The notes beneath the pieces were generated by a model. It saw only the letters and a list, made by a program, of their open reading frames with translations. It was not told the origin of the DNA and ran no database searches. Of a stretch of DNA of 64,000 nucleotides, positions 43,055-51,552 are shown piece by piece. Within the stretch, counting starts at the first letter, position 1; every line of letters begins with the position of its first letter. The stretch is taken from positions 1 through 64,000 of the forward strand of contig CAVUVM010000013.1 in the NCBI GenBank assembly GCA_963744935.1. The letters are read 5' to 3'. The DNA is from Bog-473 sp963744935 (GTDB lineage: Bacteria > Actinomycetota > Acidimicrobiia > Acidimicrobiales > RAAP-2). Both the position numbers and the translations under genes were made by a program.

Positions 43055-43129
43055 CTATAAAGTTCAAGGATCTGCAACGAAACTGCAATGCACTAAACCC
43101 ACATTGCAGTATCCGCAACGCGCTGCAAC
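43055..43129 (+). promoter_or_regulatory. Promoter and CTGCAA(T/C)G operator array before xylF-like gene
   Basis: An AT-rich CTATAAAG at 43055-43062 resembles a -10 element. Downstream lie CTGCAACG (43072-43079), CTGCAATG (43083-43090), its perfect inverse CATTGCAG (43102-43109), CCGCAACG (43113-43120) and GCTGCAAC (43122-43129). The middle pair is an 8-bp inverted repeat with an 11-base spacer, and the first two half-sites are 11 bp apart. This looks like a multi-site operator for a LacI- or ROK-type sugar repressor placed to block the promoter. No such regulator gene is in the window. Confidence 0.5.
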
Positions 43130-43169
43130 CAAAGGCCACCTGCGGGTGACAGGAGGAGGAGAAGGCACT

Positions 43170-44366
43170 ATGCGGTTCAAAAGGGCAGGCATGCTTGGGG
43201 GACTCTCCCTCCTCTTGTCGGCGACGCTGATGGGTTCGATGGTCGGAGGGGCGCAAGCCTCAGTCCGTACCAGCGGCCCGTCCAACATATCGGCAAGCTC
43301 GTTCAACAACAGCTTCACGGTTATGAAGGAGTTCAAGTCGCTCGCCGCCGCGGGCAAGGGCAAGGTGGCCGCCATCCTGCCCGACACGGTGAGCTCTACC
43401 CGCTACGTCGAGTTCGACCAGCCGGACATCACCAAGGCACTGCAGACGGCGGGCCTGAGCTCGTCACAGTACGTCGTCCAGAACGCACTGGGCAGTGACG
43501 CCACCCAGCTGACCGATGCCCAGACTGACATCTCGAACGGCGCGACCGTGCTCCTGGTCGACCCACTCGACTCCGGCGTCGGCGCCCAGATCGAGAGCTA
43601 CGCGAAGACTCGCGGCGTCAAGGTGATCGACTACGACCGCCTCACGTTGGGCGGGAGCCGCGCCTACTACGTGAGCTTCAATAACGTGAAGGTCGGACAG
43701 GTCATGGGCGAGGGCCTCGTGAGCTGCGTGTCGACCTGGCACATCTCGAAGCCACAGGTCGTCGTCATGCACGGCGCCGTGACGGACAACAACGCCACCC
43801 TCTTCGCCCAAGGCTACGACGGGGTGCTCAACCCACTCTTCAAGTCTGGCAAGTGGGTCGCCGTCGCGCACACGGCCGGAACATGGGACCCGCCGACCGC
43901 CGAGACCGAGTTCCAGGCGGTCTTCACGGCCCACCACAACGTGAACTCGGCATTGATCCCGAACGACGAGACCGGGGCGCCGATCATCACCTACCTGCAG
44001 TCGCTCCACGTGAAGCCCAAGACGTTCCCGACCACGGGTCAGGATGCCACGCTGACCGGACTGCAGAACGTCCTCTCGGGCTACCAGTGCGGCACCGTCT
44101 ACAAGCCCATCTTCCTCGAGGCGCAGGCTGCGGTCGCGTTGGCGCTCTACCTGCGTGCCGACGCCAAGCCGCCCGCCTCACTGGTGAACGGCAAGACGGA
44201 GGACACGACGGCCAAGGTCAGCGTCCCGTCCGTTCTGTTGATCCCCGAGTGGGTCACCCCGAAGAACATGAATGCGACCGTGATCAAGGACAAGTTCGTC
44301 CCGGCCTCGCAGCTGTGCGCCGGCTCGTACGCCAGCGACTGCAAGGCCGCCGGCATCTCGGGATAG
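43170..44366 (+). CDS. XylF-like sugar ABC transporter substrate-binding protein
   Basis: 398 residues from ATG 43170 with AGGAGGAGGAG upstream. Signal peptide LGGLSLLLSATLMGSMVGGAQA; no lipobox Cys, so attachment is unclear. Periplasmic-binding-protein type I fold: VAAILPDTVSSTRYVEFDQPDI, then GATVLLVDPLDSGVGAQIESYAKTRGVKVIDYDRL, and TGQDATLTGLQNVLSGYQCGTVYKPI, which is characteristic of XylF. Ligand likely a pentose such as xylose, by family only. First gene of the importer operon, preceded by an operator array and followed by a strong hairpin. Confidence 0.87.
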   Translation: MRFKRAGMLGGLSLLLSATLMGSMVGGAQASVRTSGPSNISASSFNNSFTVMKEFKSLAAAGKGKVAAILPDTVSSTRYVEFDQPDITKALQTAGLSSSQYVVQNALGSDATQLTDAQTDISNGATVLLVDPLDSGVGAQIESYAKTRGVKVIDYDRLTLGGSRAYYVSFNNVKVGQVMGEGLVSCVSTWHISKPQVVVMHGAVTDNNATLFAQGYDGVLNPLFKSGKWVAVAHTAGTWDPPTAETEFQAVFTAHHNVNSALIPNDETGAPIITYLQSLHVKPKTFPTTGQDATLTGLQNVLSGYQCGTVYKPIFLEAQAAVALALYLRADAKPPASLVNGKTEDTTAKVSVPSVLLIPEWVTPKNMNATVIKDKFVPASQLCAGSYASDCKAAGISG

Positions 44367-44428
44367 CAAACACCCGACCGGCACTACCTCCTGGCTAGTG
44401 TCTGTCCTAGTGAAGTGAGTCCCCGTGT

Positions 44429-44457
44429 AGCCCCCGCTCCCGTGCGGAGCGGGGGCT
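44429..44457 (+). terminator. 12-bp stem hairpin between importer genes
   Basis: AGCCCCCGCTCC / GGAGCGGGGGCT, a perfect 12-bp stem with a CGTGC loop, 62 bases after the xylF-like stop and 49 before the ATPase start. No T tract follows. Such a hairpin would let the binding protein be made in excess over the ATPase and permease, by partial termination or by protecting the upstream mRNA end. Confidence 0.7.
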
Positions 44458-44505
44458 GCTGAGGGAGGCTGTCGTTGTTCCGAGCCGCCTGGGCCTCAGG
44501 GGAGT

Positions 44506-45276
44506 ATGAACATGAGCGAGGATGCGGCAACACCACTGCTGGAGCTGCGCGGCGTCAGCAAGGCATTCGGTGCCGTCCAGGCCCTCACCAAGGTGAACCT
44601 CAGTATTCCGGCGGGGAAGGTCACGGCGCTCGTCGGTGACAACGGCGCAGGCAAGTCGGTCACCATCAAGACCATTTCTGGACTCTGGGAACCCTCCGAG
44701 GGCGAGATCTACTGGCAGGGCTCCCCCGTCCGGATCCACAGCCCCAACGCGGCCGAGGCATTGGGAATCACGACGATCTACCAGGACCTCGCGCTATGCG
44801 ACAACCTCGACATCGTCGCGAACATGTTCCTCGGACACGAGAAGCTGCACTTCGGGCTGCTCGACGAGACCGCGATGGAGATCGAGGCGCGCAAGACCCT
44901 GGCCGACCTGCACGTCACGACGATCCGCTCCATCCGCCAGCCTGTCGGCTCGCTCTCGGGAGGTCAGCGCCAATCGGTCGCCGTCGCCAAGGCGGTGCTC
45001 TCGTCCGCCAAGCTCGTGATCATGGACGAGCCGACGGCGGCGCTAGGCGTGGCACAGACGCGCATGGTGTTCGACCTGATTGCTCGTCTCTCGAGCCAGG
45101 GCACCGCCGTCATGGTCATCTCGCACAACCTGAACGACGTCTTTGCCGTCGCGGACCAGATCACCATCCTCTACCTGGGTCGAGCGGTGGCCTCCGGCCC
45201 TGCGTCGGACTTCGACGCCCAGGTAGTTGTCGACTACATGACGACGGGGCAGTCGTCTCGGACGGTCGCGGGGTGA
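44506..45276 (+). CDS. XylG-like sugar ABC transporter ATPase (single domain)
   Basis: 256 residues, ATG after GGGGAGT. Walker A GDNGAGKSV (about 43-51), Q-loop IYQDLALCDNLD, signature LSGGQRQ, Walker B LVIMDEPTAAL and H-loop ISHNL. All ATPase motifs are intact. Xylose and ribose ATPases usually have two fused ABC domains of about 500 residues; this has one, so it should work as a homodimer. Cytoplasmic, binds the permease encoded eight bases downstream. Confidence 0.92.
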   Translation: MNMSEDAATPLLELRGVSKAFGAVQALTKVNLSIPAGKVTALVGDNGAGKSVTIKTISGLWEPSEGEIYWQGSPVRIHSPNAAEALGITTIYQDLALCDNLDIVANMFLGHEKLHFGLLDETAMEIEARKTLADLHVTTIRSIRQPVGSLSGGQRQSVAVAKAVLSSAKLVIMDEPTAALGVAQTRMVFDLIARLSSQGTAVMVISHNLNDVFAVADQITILYLGRAVASGPASDFDAQVVVDYMTTGQSSRTVAG

Positions 45277-45283
45277 ACGGACG

Positions 45284-46633
45284 ATGACCGACACGATCGA
45301 CGAGCCCGGTACATCCGGCGAGCACGCCACCAGCCCGGTGGAACACCCCACCGACGCGGCGCCCGCCAGCGCGATCGCGCCAGAGGCCCTGGTCGTCCTG
45401 GCGCCCGACGTCCTAGCCGACTCCCTGGGTGACTACCTCCTTGCATGGTGGAAACGCATCCGCGGTGGCGAAAGCGGCGCGCTACCCATCATCGTCGGAC
45501 TCATCGCCATCTGCATCTTCTTCGAAGTGCAGTCCAGCGCATTTCTGACGGCGACCAACATCGTCAATCTCTTCATCCAGGCCACTTTCATCATTCTCCT
45601 CGGACTGGCGGAGCTCTACGCCCTGATCCTGAGCGAGATCGACCTCTCCGTCGGCTATGTCGGCGCCGTCGGCGCCGCCATCGCACTGGCCCTCATGGGG
45701 TCCCCACAGAACTGGCCGTGGTGGGCGGGCATCATCATCGGCCTGATCGCGTGCCTCGTCATCGGCGCCTTCCAGGGCGCGCTCATCACCCGGCTCCGGA
45801 TCCCCTCGTTCGTGGTGACCCTGGCCGGGCTCCTCGGCTGGCAGGGCGTGTTGATCTACGTCTTCGACGTGGACAAGGGGGCGGTCGGCGGCGTCATCAG
45901 CGTCTCCAACAGCACCATCGACGACCTCGTCAGCGGCAGCATGACGCCTGTGGCGGGCTGGATCGTGCTTATCGTCGCGGTGGGGCTATACGGCGTGGTG
46001 TCCGTCATGCGCACCTCTCGGCGGCGGGCCCGGGGCCTGAGCGCCCCGCCGCTCAGCGTCACGCTGCTAACCGTCGGCGCGGTGGCGATCTCCGGCATCG
46101 TGCTCGTCTGGATCTGCAACCTCAACCGCGGCGTGCTCACGACGGTCCAGGGCGTCCCCTGGGTCATCCCATTCGTGGTGATCATCATTGCGGCTGCAAC
46201 CTTCCTCCTCGCCCGCACCCGGCTCGGGCGCTACACCTACGCCATTGGGGCGAGTCCGGAGGCAGCACGCCGGGCCGGCATCAACGTCTCGCTCATCCGC
46301 ACCGTGGCCTTCGCCCTGTGCAGCTTCACCGCCGGACTCGCCGCCATCGTGTACGCCTCACGCCTGGGCTCCCTGTCGGTTGGCTTCGACGGCGGGACCT
46401 ACGTGCTCTACGCAGTCGCCGCCGCGGTGATCGGCGGGGCGAGCTTGTTCGGCGGCCACGGCAAGGCGATCCACCCGGTGCTCGGTGGTCTCGTCATCGC
46501 GACCCTGACGAACGGCTTGGCGCTCCTCAACATCAGCACGGCCGGGACGGACATTGCGACGGCCGTTGTCCTGCTCGTGGCCGTCGCGGTGGACGCCACG
46601 CTGCGGCGGCGAGGCCAGTCGGGCGCGCGCTAA
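45284..46633 (+). CDS. XylH-like sugar ABC transporter permease
   Basis: 449 residues, ATG. A cytoplasmic N-terminal tail of about 60 residues precedes about ten membrane helices. The family core is visible: FLTATNIVNLFIQATFIILLGLAELYALILSEIDLSVGYVGAVGAAIA, then LRIPSFVVTLAGLLGWQGVLIY and the EAA-like loop YAIGASPEAARRAGINV. Matches RbsC/XylH-type permeases. Completes the importer with the genes at 43170 and 44506. Confidence 0.92.
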   Translation: MTDTIDEPGTSGEHATSPVEHPTDAAPASAIAPEALVVLAPDVLADSLGDYLLAWWKRIRGGESGALPIIVGLIAICIFFEVQSSAFLTATNIVNLFIQATFIILLGLAELYALILSEIDLSVGYVGAVGAAIALALMGSPQNWPWWAGIIIGLIACLVIGAFQGALITRLRIPSFVVTLAGLLGWQGVLIYVFDVDKGAVGGVISVSNSTIDDLVSGSMTPVAGWIVLIVAVGLYGVVSVMRTSRRRARGLSAPPLSVTLLTVGAVAISGIVLVWICNLNRGVLTTVQGVPWVIPFVVIIIAAATFLLARTRLGRYTYAIGASPEAARRAGINVSLIRTVAFALCSFTAGLAAIVYASRLGSLSVGFDGGTYVLYAVAAAVIGGASLFGGHGKAIHPVLGGLVIATLTNGLALLNISTAGTDIATAVVLLVAVAVDATLRRRGQSGAR

Positions 46634-46652
46634 CCCTTTGGCGCGGGCGGAC

Positions 46653-48299
46653 GTGCTGTGCGGTCCGAGAACGGATCGGCGGGCGCGACACCGCGTCCTG
46701 ACGCTCCTGCTCGGCCTCCTCATCCTGGCGTGGTCCGGGCCGTCCTCGGCGGCCACCACGTCGGTCACGAGCACGACCTCGACGGCTACCTCCGTCGCGA
46801 CCGCCTCTCCCTCCCAGTCGTCGTGGACCGTCTACCACGGCAGCGTGGCCGGGACCGGCGTGGCACCTCCAGTCGCCAGCGTCGACCTGTCGTCGAGGGC
46901 CTGGACCTCGCCGGCGCTCGACGGAACGCTCTACACCGAGCCATTGGTGCTGGGCGATCGTGTCTTCGTCGCCACCGAGAACGACACCGTCTACGCGCTG
47001 TCGGCGGGCACGGGCACCGTACTCTGGTCGACCCACGTCGGCACCCCGGTGCCAAGCGGTGACCTTCCCTGCGGTGACATCTCTCCCACGGTCGGCATCA
47101 CAGGGACCCCGGTTATCGATCCGGTTCGTTCCGAGCTGTTCGCGGTCGCAGATGAGCTGGTGCATGGCACCCCGGCACACATGCTGATCGGTCTTGACAC
47201 GAGCACCGGCAAGGTGGAGCTCACTCAGGACGTCGACCCGGCGGGCGCGTCGCCCGCGGCGCTGCTGCAGCGCACCGCGCTGACGCTCGATGCCGGCCAT
47301 GTGGTCTTCGGGATGGGGGGCAACTACGGCGACTGCGCCACCTACCGGGGCCGTGTGTTCGCTGTACCCGAAGCCGGGGGGACGCCTGAGATCTTCACGG
47401 TGGACGCGGCCGCCAGCGAGAACCAGGGTGCCGTGTGGATGGGCGGCGCCGCACCGGTGGTGGACGCCGAGGGCAACATCTGGGTTAGCACCGGGAACGG
47501 CTCCGTCTACTCGTCGAGCCACCCCTACGACGACAGCGACGCCGTGCTCGAGCTCTCGCCGTCGATGGTGCTCGAGCAGTACTTCGCGCCGTCGAGCTGG
47601 CCCAGCAACAACGCCCAAGACCTCGACATGTCGATTGCGCCTGCCGTCCTCGGTGACGGCCAGGTCGTCCTGGCCGGGAAGTCGCGCATCGTGTACCTGC
47701 TCGACGGCGCCCACCTGGGCGGAATCGGCAGCCAGCAGGCCACCCTTGGGTCGGCATGCAGCGATGACATCGACGGCGGGGTCGCCATCAGCGGGACGAC
47801 GGTGTTTCTGCCCTGTGTCAGCGGCCCCATCGCGGTGACGGCGACTGCCTCACCTCCTGCGCTCCACCTGCAGTGGCAGGCCTCGGTCGGCGGTGGCCCG
47901 CCCCTCCTCGCCGCCGGACTGGTGTGGACGATCGGGCAGAACGGCGTGCTTTACGGTCTCAACCCGGCCACCGGATCGGTCCAGGCCCATGCGACCGTCG
48001 GCGTGCCGGCGAACCACTTCCCCACACCTTCGGTCGGCGCGGGTCTGTTTCTCGTGCCGACGGCAGACCACGTCGTGGCGTTCGCCGCCCCCGCGACGCC
48101 GGCGACGCCCGCGACGACTACGACGACGAGCGCGCCCACCACAACCAGCACCCGCGCGTCGCACCGCGCCTCGGCCGCGCCACCCCAACAGGGAGGTGGC
48201 TCGTCCGCCGGCTGGATCGCCCTCGCCGCCGCACTCGTCGTCCTCGGCGTCGTCGCGGGGCTCGTCGTGCGGCGACGACTCAGGTCGCGTTCACTCTGA
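46653..48299 (+). CDS. Secreted, C-terminally anchored PQQ-propeller protein
   Basis: 548 residues from GTG 46653, 19 bases after the permease stop, so probably in the same transcript. Signal peptide LTLLLGLLILAWSGPSSA. Residues about 45-465 form a PQQ/BamB-like propeller (blades such as VYALSAGTGTVLWSTHVG and VYGLNPATGSV-type turns). A Thr/Ala/Pro stalk follows. A membrane helix (AGWIALAAALVVLGVVAGLVV) with an RRRLRSRS tail forms the C-terminal anchor; there is no LPxTG sortase motif. Probably displayed outside on the membrane. A role with the sugar importer is guilt by association only. Confidence 0.8.
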   Translation: MLCGPRTDRRARHRVLTLLLGLLILAWSGPSSAATTSVTSTTSTATSVATASPSQSSWTVYHGSVAGTGVAPPVASVDLSSRAWTSPALDGTLYTEPLVLGDRVFVATENDTVYALSAGTGTVLWSTHVGTPVPSGDLPCGDISPTVGITGTPVIDPVRSELFAVADELVHGTPAHMLIGLDTSTGKVELTQDVDPAGASPAALLQRTALTLDAGHVVFGMGGNYGDCATYRGRVFAVPEAGGTPEIFTVDAAASENQGAVWMGGAAPVVDAEGNIWVSTGNGSVYSSSHPYDDSDAVLELSPSMVLEQYFAPSSWPSNNAQDLDMSIAPAVLGDGQVVLAGKSRIVYLLDGAHLGGIGSQQATLGSACSDDIDGGVAISGTTVFLPCVSGPIAVTATASPPALHLQWQASVGGGPPLLAAGLVWTIGQNGVLYGLNPATGSVQAHATVGVPANHFPTPSVGAGLFLVPTADHVVAFAAPATPATPATTTTTSAPTTTSTRASHRASAAPPQQGGGSSAGWIALAAALVVLGVVAGLVVRRRLRSRSL

Positions 48300-48333
48300 G
48301 CGCCCCCTCGGCGTCAGTCCGAGGCCCCCGGTC

Positions 48334-48546
48334 CTACGGCACGGTGATGTCCGACACCGAGGAGGTGCTCGAGGCGAAGACAGAGTCGCGGCTGTACGTC
48401 GCCTGTGCGGTGTAGGGCGACCCGGCCTGTACGAGTTCACCCTTGACCTTGCAGACGGCGCTGCCACTGCTCAACGTCAGCGTTTCGGCGCGACGCTTCC
48501 TCTGCTCCAACGACCGCTCGTCTTGCGCGCCGAGCGCGTCGCAACG
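48334..48546 (-). pseudogene. Orphan C-terminal Ig-like domain
   Basis: On the minus strand an open frame after a TGA (48547-48549) runs to a TAG at 48334-48336. Its last 50 residues read as an Ig-like (Big_3_5-type) repeat: LTLSSGSAVCKVKG, AGSPYTAQATYS, FASSTSSVSDITVP. No start codon, and the upstream 20 residues are Arg-rich, as expected after a frameshift. It is the truncated tail of a lost surface protein, facing the propeller gene tail to tail. Confidence 0.6.
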
Positions 48547-48790
48547 TCACCGTGCATCTGCATCCTTCCGCCGCCGGGCCAAGTAGCGCATTCCTACATC
48601 GGCGAGACGCGGTCATGGCGAGTCGGCGCAAGAGTTTTCATCCTGTGTTCGCGCTCTGGTCGCGCAGGTGTCGCCTCGCTCGTGGTGGTGTCGCCGGGGT
48701 CGTGCCCGAAGCGGTGGCCGAAGCTCGCGAAGGCCGACCGACGCCGGCGTCACGTCGCCGCGCCCCGAAGCGGGGCACCGGGCACAGAGG
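48547..48790. other. Non-coding stretch beside the Ig-like relic
   Basis: About 240 bases with no credible gene. A stem GCCCCG / CGGGGC at 48762-48776 is listed separately. Confidence 0.4.
48762..48776 (-). terminator. Hairpin after the 49075 gene
   Basis: Perfect 6-bp stem GCCCCG / CGGGGC with a three-base loop, 14 bases past the minus-strand stop at 48791. Terminator-like, no T tract. Confidence 0.45.
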
Positions 48791-49075
48791 TCAGTGCGAC
48801 GAGAGCAGCAACTCGAGCACCGTCCCGACGCCTGCGACCACGAGAGAGAGGGAGAGGATGACGGCGGTCACCTGGATGAGCGGCCGGTGCATCGGCTCCC
48901 ACTCGCCGACGTCGTCGAACATGTCGAGGGCGCTCCCGTCGACCTCGTCACAGCCCGGCTCGGCCGGAGATCGACCGTCGAGGGGGCGCGGCTCGCGCGT
49001 CGCGACGTAACCAATGAAGGGACCGAGACCTTCGGGGAAGTGCGGTTGCGGTGGCACTGGCAGGTGGCCCTGCAT
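48791..49075 (-). CDS. Small membrane protein with C-terminal helix
   Basis: 94 residues, ATG. The N-terminal 65 residues are soluble and Pro/Asp-rich (PHFPEGLGPFIGYVATREPRP). One helix closes the protein: LIQVTAVILSLSLVVAGVGTVLELLL. Family not recognised, but the composition and the terminator-like hairpin downstream favour a real gene. Divergent from the arylsulfatase gene with 61 bases between starts. Confidence 0.55.
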   Translation of the reverse strand: MQGHLPVPPQPHFPEGLGPFIGYVATREPRPLDGRSPAEPGCDEVDGSALDMFDDVGEWEPMHRPLIQVTAVILSLSLVVAGVGTVLELLLSSH

Positions 49076-49136
49076 CGGGTGTCACGTTAGTCCTGCGCAG
49101 CGCCACTGTGACGGGCCGCCGGTCTACCCTCTCGCC

Positions 49137-51421
49137 ATGGACGAGCCCCAGCAGATCGGCTTCACAGTCACCCAGTCGACCCCCCGATTTCCGCCCGATG
49201 CCAAGCCTCCGGCCGGGGTGCCCAACGTGATTGCCATCGTCCTCGACGACACCGGGTTCGGGCATCTGGGCGCCTTCGGGTCGGACATCTCGACGCCATC
49301 GCTCGACACCCTGGCCGGGGCTGGGGCGCCGTTCAATCGCTTCCACGTCACGGCCCTGTGTTCGCCCACGCGAGCATGCTTCTTCACCGGCCGGAACCAC
49401 CACGCGGTCGGCATGGGATTCCTGGCCGACATCCCGCTGGCCTTCCCCGGCTACGACGCCCGGCTGCCCAAGACCGCTGCCACGCTCCCCCGCCTCCTGC
49501 GTGACGCCGGCTACTCCACCCTCGCGGTGGGCAAGTGGCATCTCACGCCGCGCTGGCAGCGCTCGGCCGCCGGGCCCTTCGACACCTGGCCGCTCGGCCT
49601 CGGGTTCGAGCGGTACTACGGGTTCTTGCAGGGTGACACCAACCATTGGGCGCCGAACCTGGTGTGCGACAACCACTACGTCGACCCGCCGCGGCGGCCC
49701 GAAGACGGCTACCACCTCAGCGAGGACCTCGCGGAGGTGGCCGCGCGCATGGTCCTGGACCAGCAGCACGGGGCGCCCGGCAAACCCTTCTTCCTCTACT
49801 TCGCGCTCGGCGCCATGCACGCGCCCCATCACGTGGCGCCCGAGTGGGTCGAGCCCTATCGCGGTGCCTTCGACAAGGGCTGGGATGCCTGGCGCGACGA
49901 GCTCTTCGCACGCCAGGTGGCACGGGGCATGGTGCCGGGCAGCACCGAGCTGACTCCCCGTCCCGAGTGGATCCGGGCTTGGACCGACCTTTCCGGCGAC
50001 GAGCGCCGCATGCACGCCCGCCAGCAGGAGGTCTTCGCCGGGTTCCTGACCCACACCGACGCCCAGATCGGCCGCCTGCTCTCCTCGCTCGACCGCCTCG
50101 GGGTGATGGACAACACCATCGTCATGGTCTTCTCTGACAACGGCGCCAGCGCCGAGGGCGGGCAGCACGGCTCGGTCAACGAACACCGCTTCACCGCCCA
50201 CCTCCGCGAGTCAGTCGAGGACAACCTGGCCCACTACGAGGACTGGGGCGGCTTCACCACCTACAACCACTACTCATGGGCCTGGGCCTGGGCCGGAAAC
50301 ACGCCGCACAAACTCTGGAAGCGCTACACCTGGCTGGGCGGGACGCGCACTCCCCTGATCGTGCACTGGCCCGGCCACGTGGCACAACCGGGCACCGTCC
50401 GCCAGCAATTCGCCCACGTCATCGACTTGATGCCGACGATCATGGCGGCGACAGGTCTCGAAGCACCGGCCACGGTCGACGGGGTAGCGCAACAACCCCT
50501 CGACGGGGTCAGTCTCTTCGACGCGCTCGGAGACCCGGGCGCGCCCGAACACCACGCGACGCAGTACTTCGAGATGATCGGCTCGCGTTCCATCTACCAC
50601 GAGGGCTGGAAGGCAACGACCAATCACATCAGCACGGGTGTCCTCGACGAAGAGGAGCTGGCCATCGGCAGCCGGAACTTCGAGGAGGACCGCTGGGAGC
50701 TGTTCGACCTCTCGACGGACTTCTCCGAGGCGCGCGACCTGGCGGCAGAGGAGCCCGAGCGGCTCACGCGTCTCACGGCGCTGTGGGATGCCGAGGCGGC
50801 ACGCAACAACGTGCTGCCGGTCTCCGACGGGCTGGTCGACCGATTCGCGAGCTTCATCCCACCCACGTGGCCGGCGGGGTCCTCGCGGACCTTCCGTCCC
50901 GGCGGCGGCGCGGTCAGCGACGAATCAGTGCCGCTGCTCTGGGGCGGCTTCCGCATGGCGGCCGACATCGAGACGGGCCCGATTCCAGCCGACGGCGTCG
51001 TGTGCGCCCTTGGCGACTGGTTCGGAGGCTATGCCCTGTACCTGGCGGGGGGCGCGTCCGCTTCACCTTCGCACGAGCGGGTGACGTGCTCGAGCTCGCC
51101 GCCGAAGGGCCGCTGGCGGAGGGACGGCACGAGCTCGGCGTCTTCTACTCGCCAGGAGAGGGAGGCGCTGCCGGGCATATGGTCCTGCTCGTCGACGAGA
51201 CCGACGTCGACACGATCGAAGTCGACGGATTCCTGCCCATGGCACTCCAACACGGAGGTGCGGGGCTGCGCCTCGGCCACGACACCGGCTTTCCCGTCTC
51301 GGCCCGCTACGCGCCACCCGCTCACTTCACCGGCACGGTGCACCAGTTGCGGATCGACGCGCCGGGGTCCCTCAGGTCAGACCCGGCCGACGAGGTGCGC
51401 GCCGCCCTCCACGCGGACTGA
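49137..51421 (+). CDS. Arylsulfatase, frameshifted near the C-terminus
   Basis: About 761 residues if restored. ATG 49137. Sulfatase fold: metal Asp pair in VLDDTGFGHLG, formylglycine signature CSPTR in LCSPTRACFFTGR, GKWHLTP, and HAPHH and FSDNGAS for the metal/active site. No signal peptide. The frame shifts by -1 within the six-G run at 51047-51052: frame one ends YLAGG and would continue into Arg/Ser-rich sequence to 51587, while the other frame continues GRVRFTFARAGDVLELAAEG and ends naturally at 51421. The conserved C-terminal beta domain is in that second frame. The catalytic domain is untouched. Cleaves sulfate esters; substrate unknown. Confidence 0.85.
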
Positions 51422-51452
51422 ACGCCGTTCAGCCGCCCGCGCAATTCCGTCC

Positions 51453-51514
51453 CGGCGTCGCGTTGGTCCGGCGTCGCGTTGGTCCGGCGTCGCGTTGGTC
51501 CGGCGTCGCGTTGG
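51453..51514 (+). repeat. 16-bp tandem repeat, four copies
   Basis: Units of CGGCGTCGCGTTGGTC begin at 51453, 51469, 51485 and 51501; the last copy ends in GGCCC instead of GGTC. Lies in the gap between the arylsulfatase and the reductase gene. A multiple of 16, so not coding. Likely slippage-generated; might act as a transcription barrier. Confidence 0.9.
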
Positions 51515-51552
51515 CCCGTCAAGGTCGTCCGCCGGCGCCTTCCTCCTCCCGC

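Noticed and set aside
51047..51053. Programmed -1 ribosomal frameshifting in the arylsulfatase
   Set aside because: The heptamer fits the slippery pattern, but the pre-shift frame runs on for 180 codons of shadow-like sequence and no pseudoknot was evident; an indel is simpler.
15709..51421. A sulfation/desulfation cycle formed by the sulfotransferase and the arylsulfatase
   Set aside because: The genes are 33 kb apart in unrelated neighbourhoods and the arylsulfatase has no visible signal peptide; no evidence links them.
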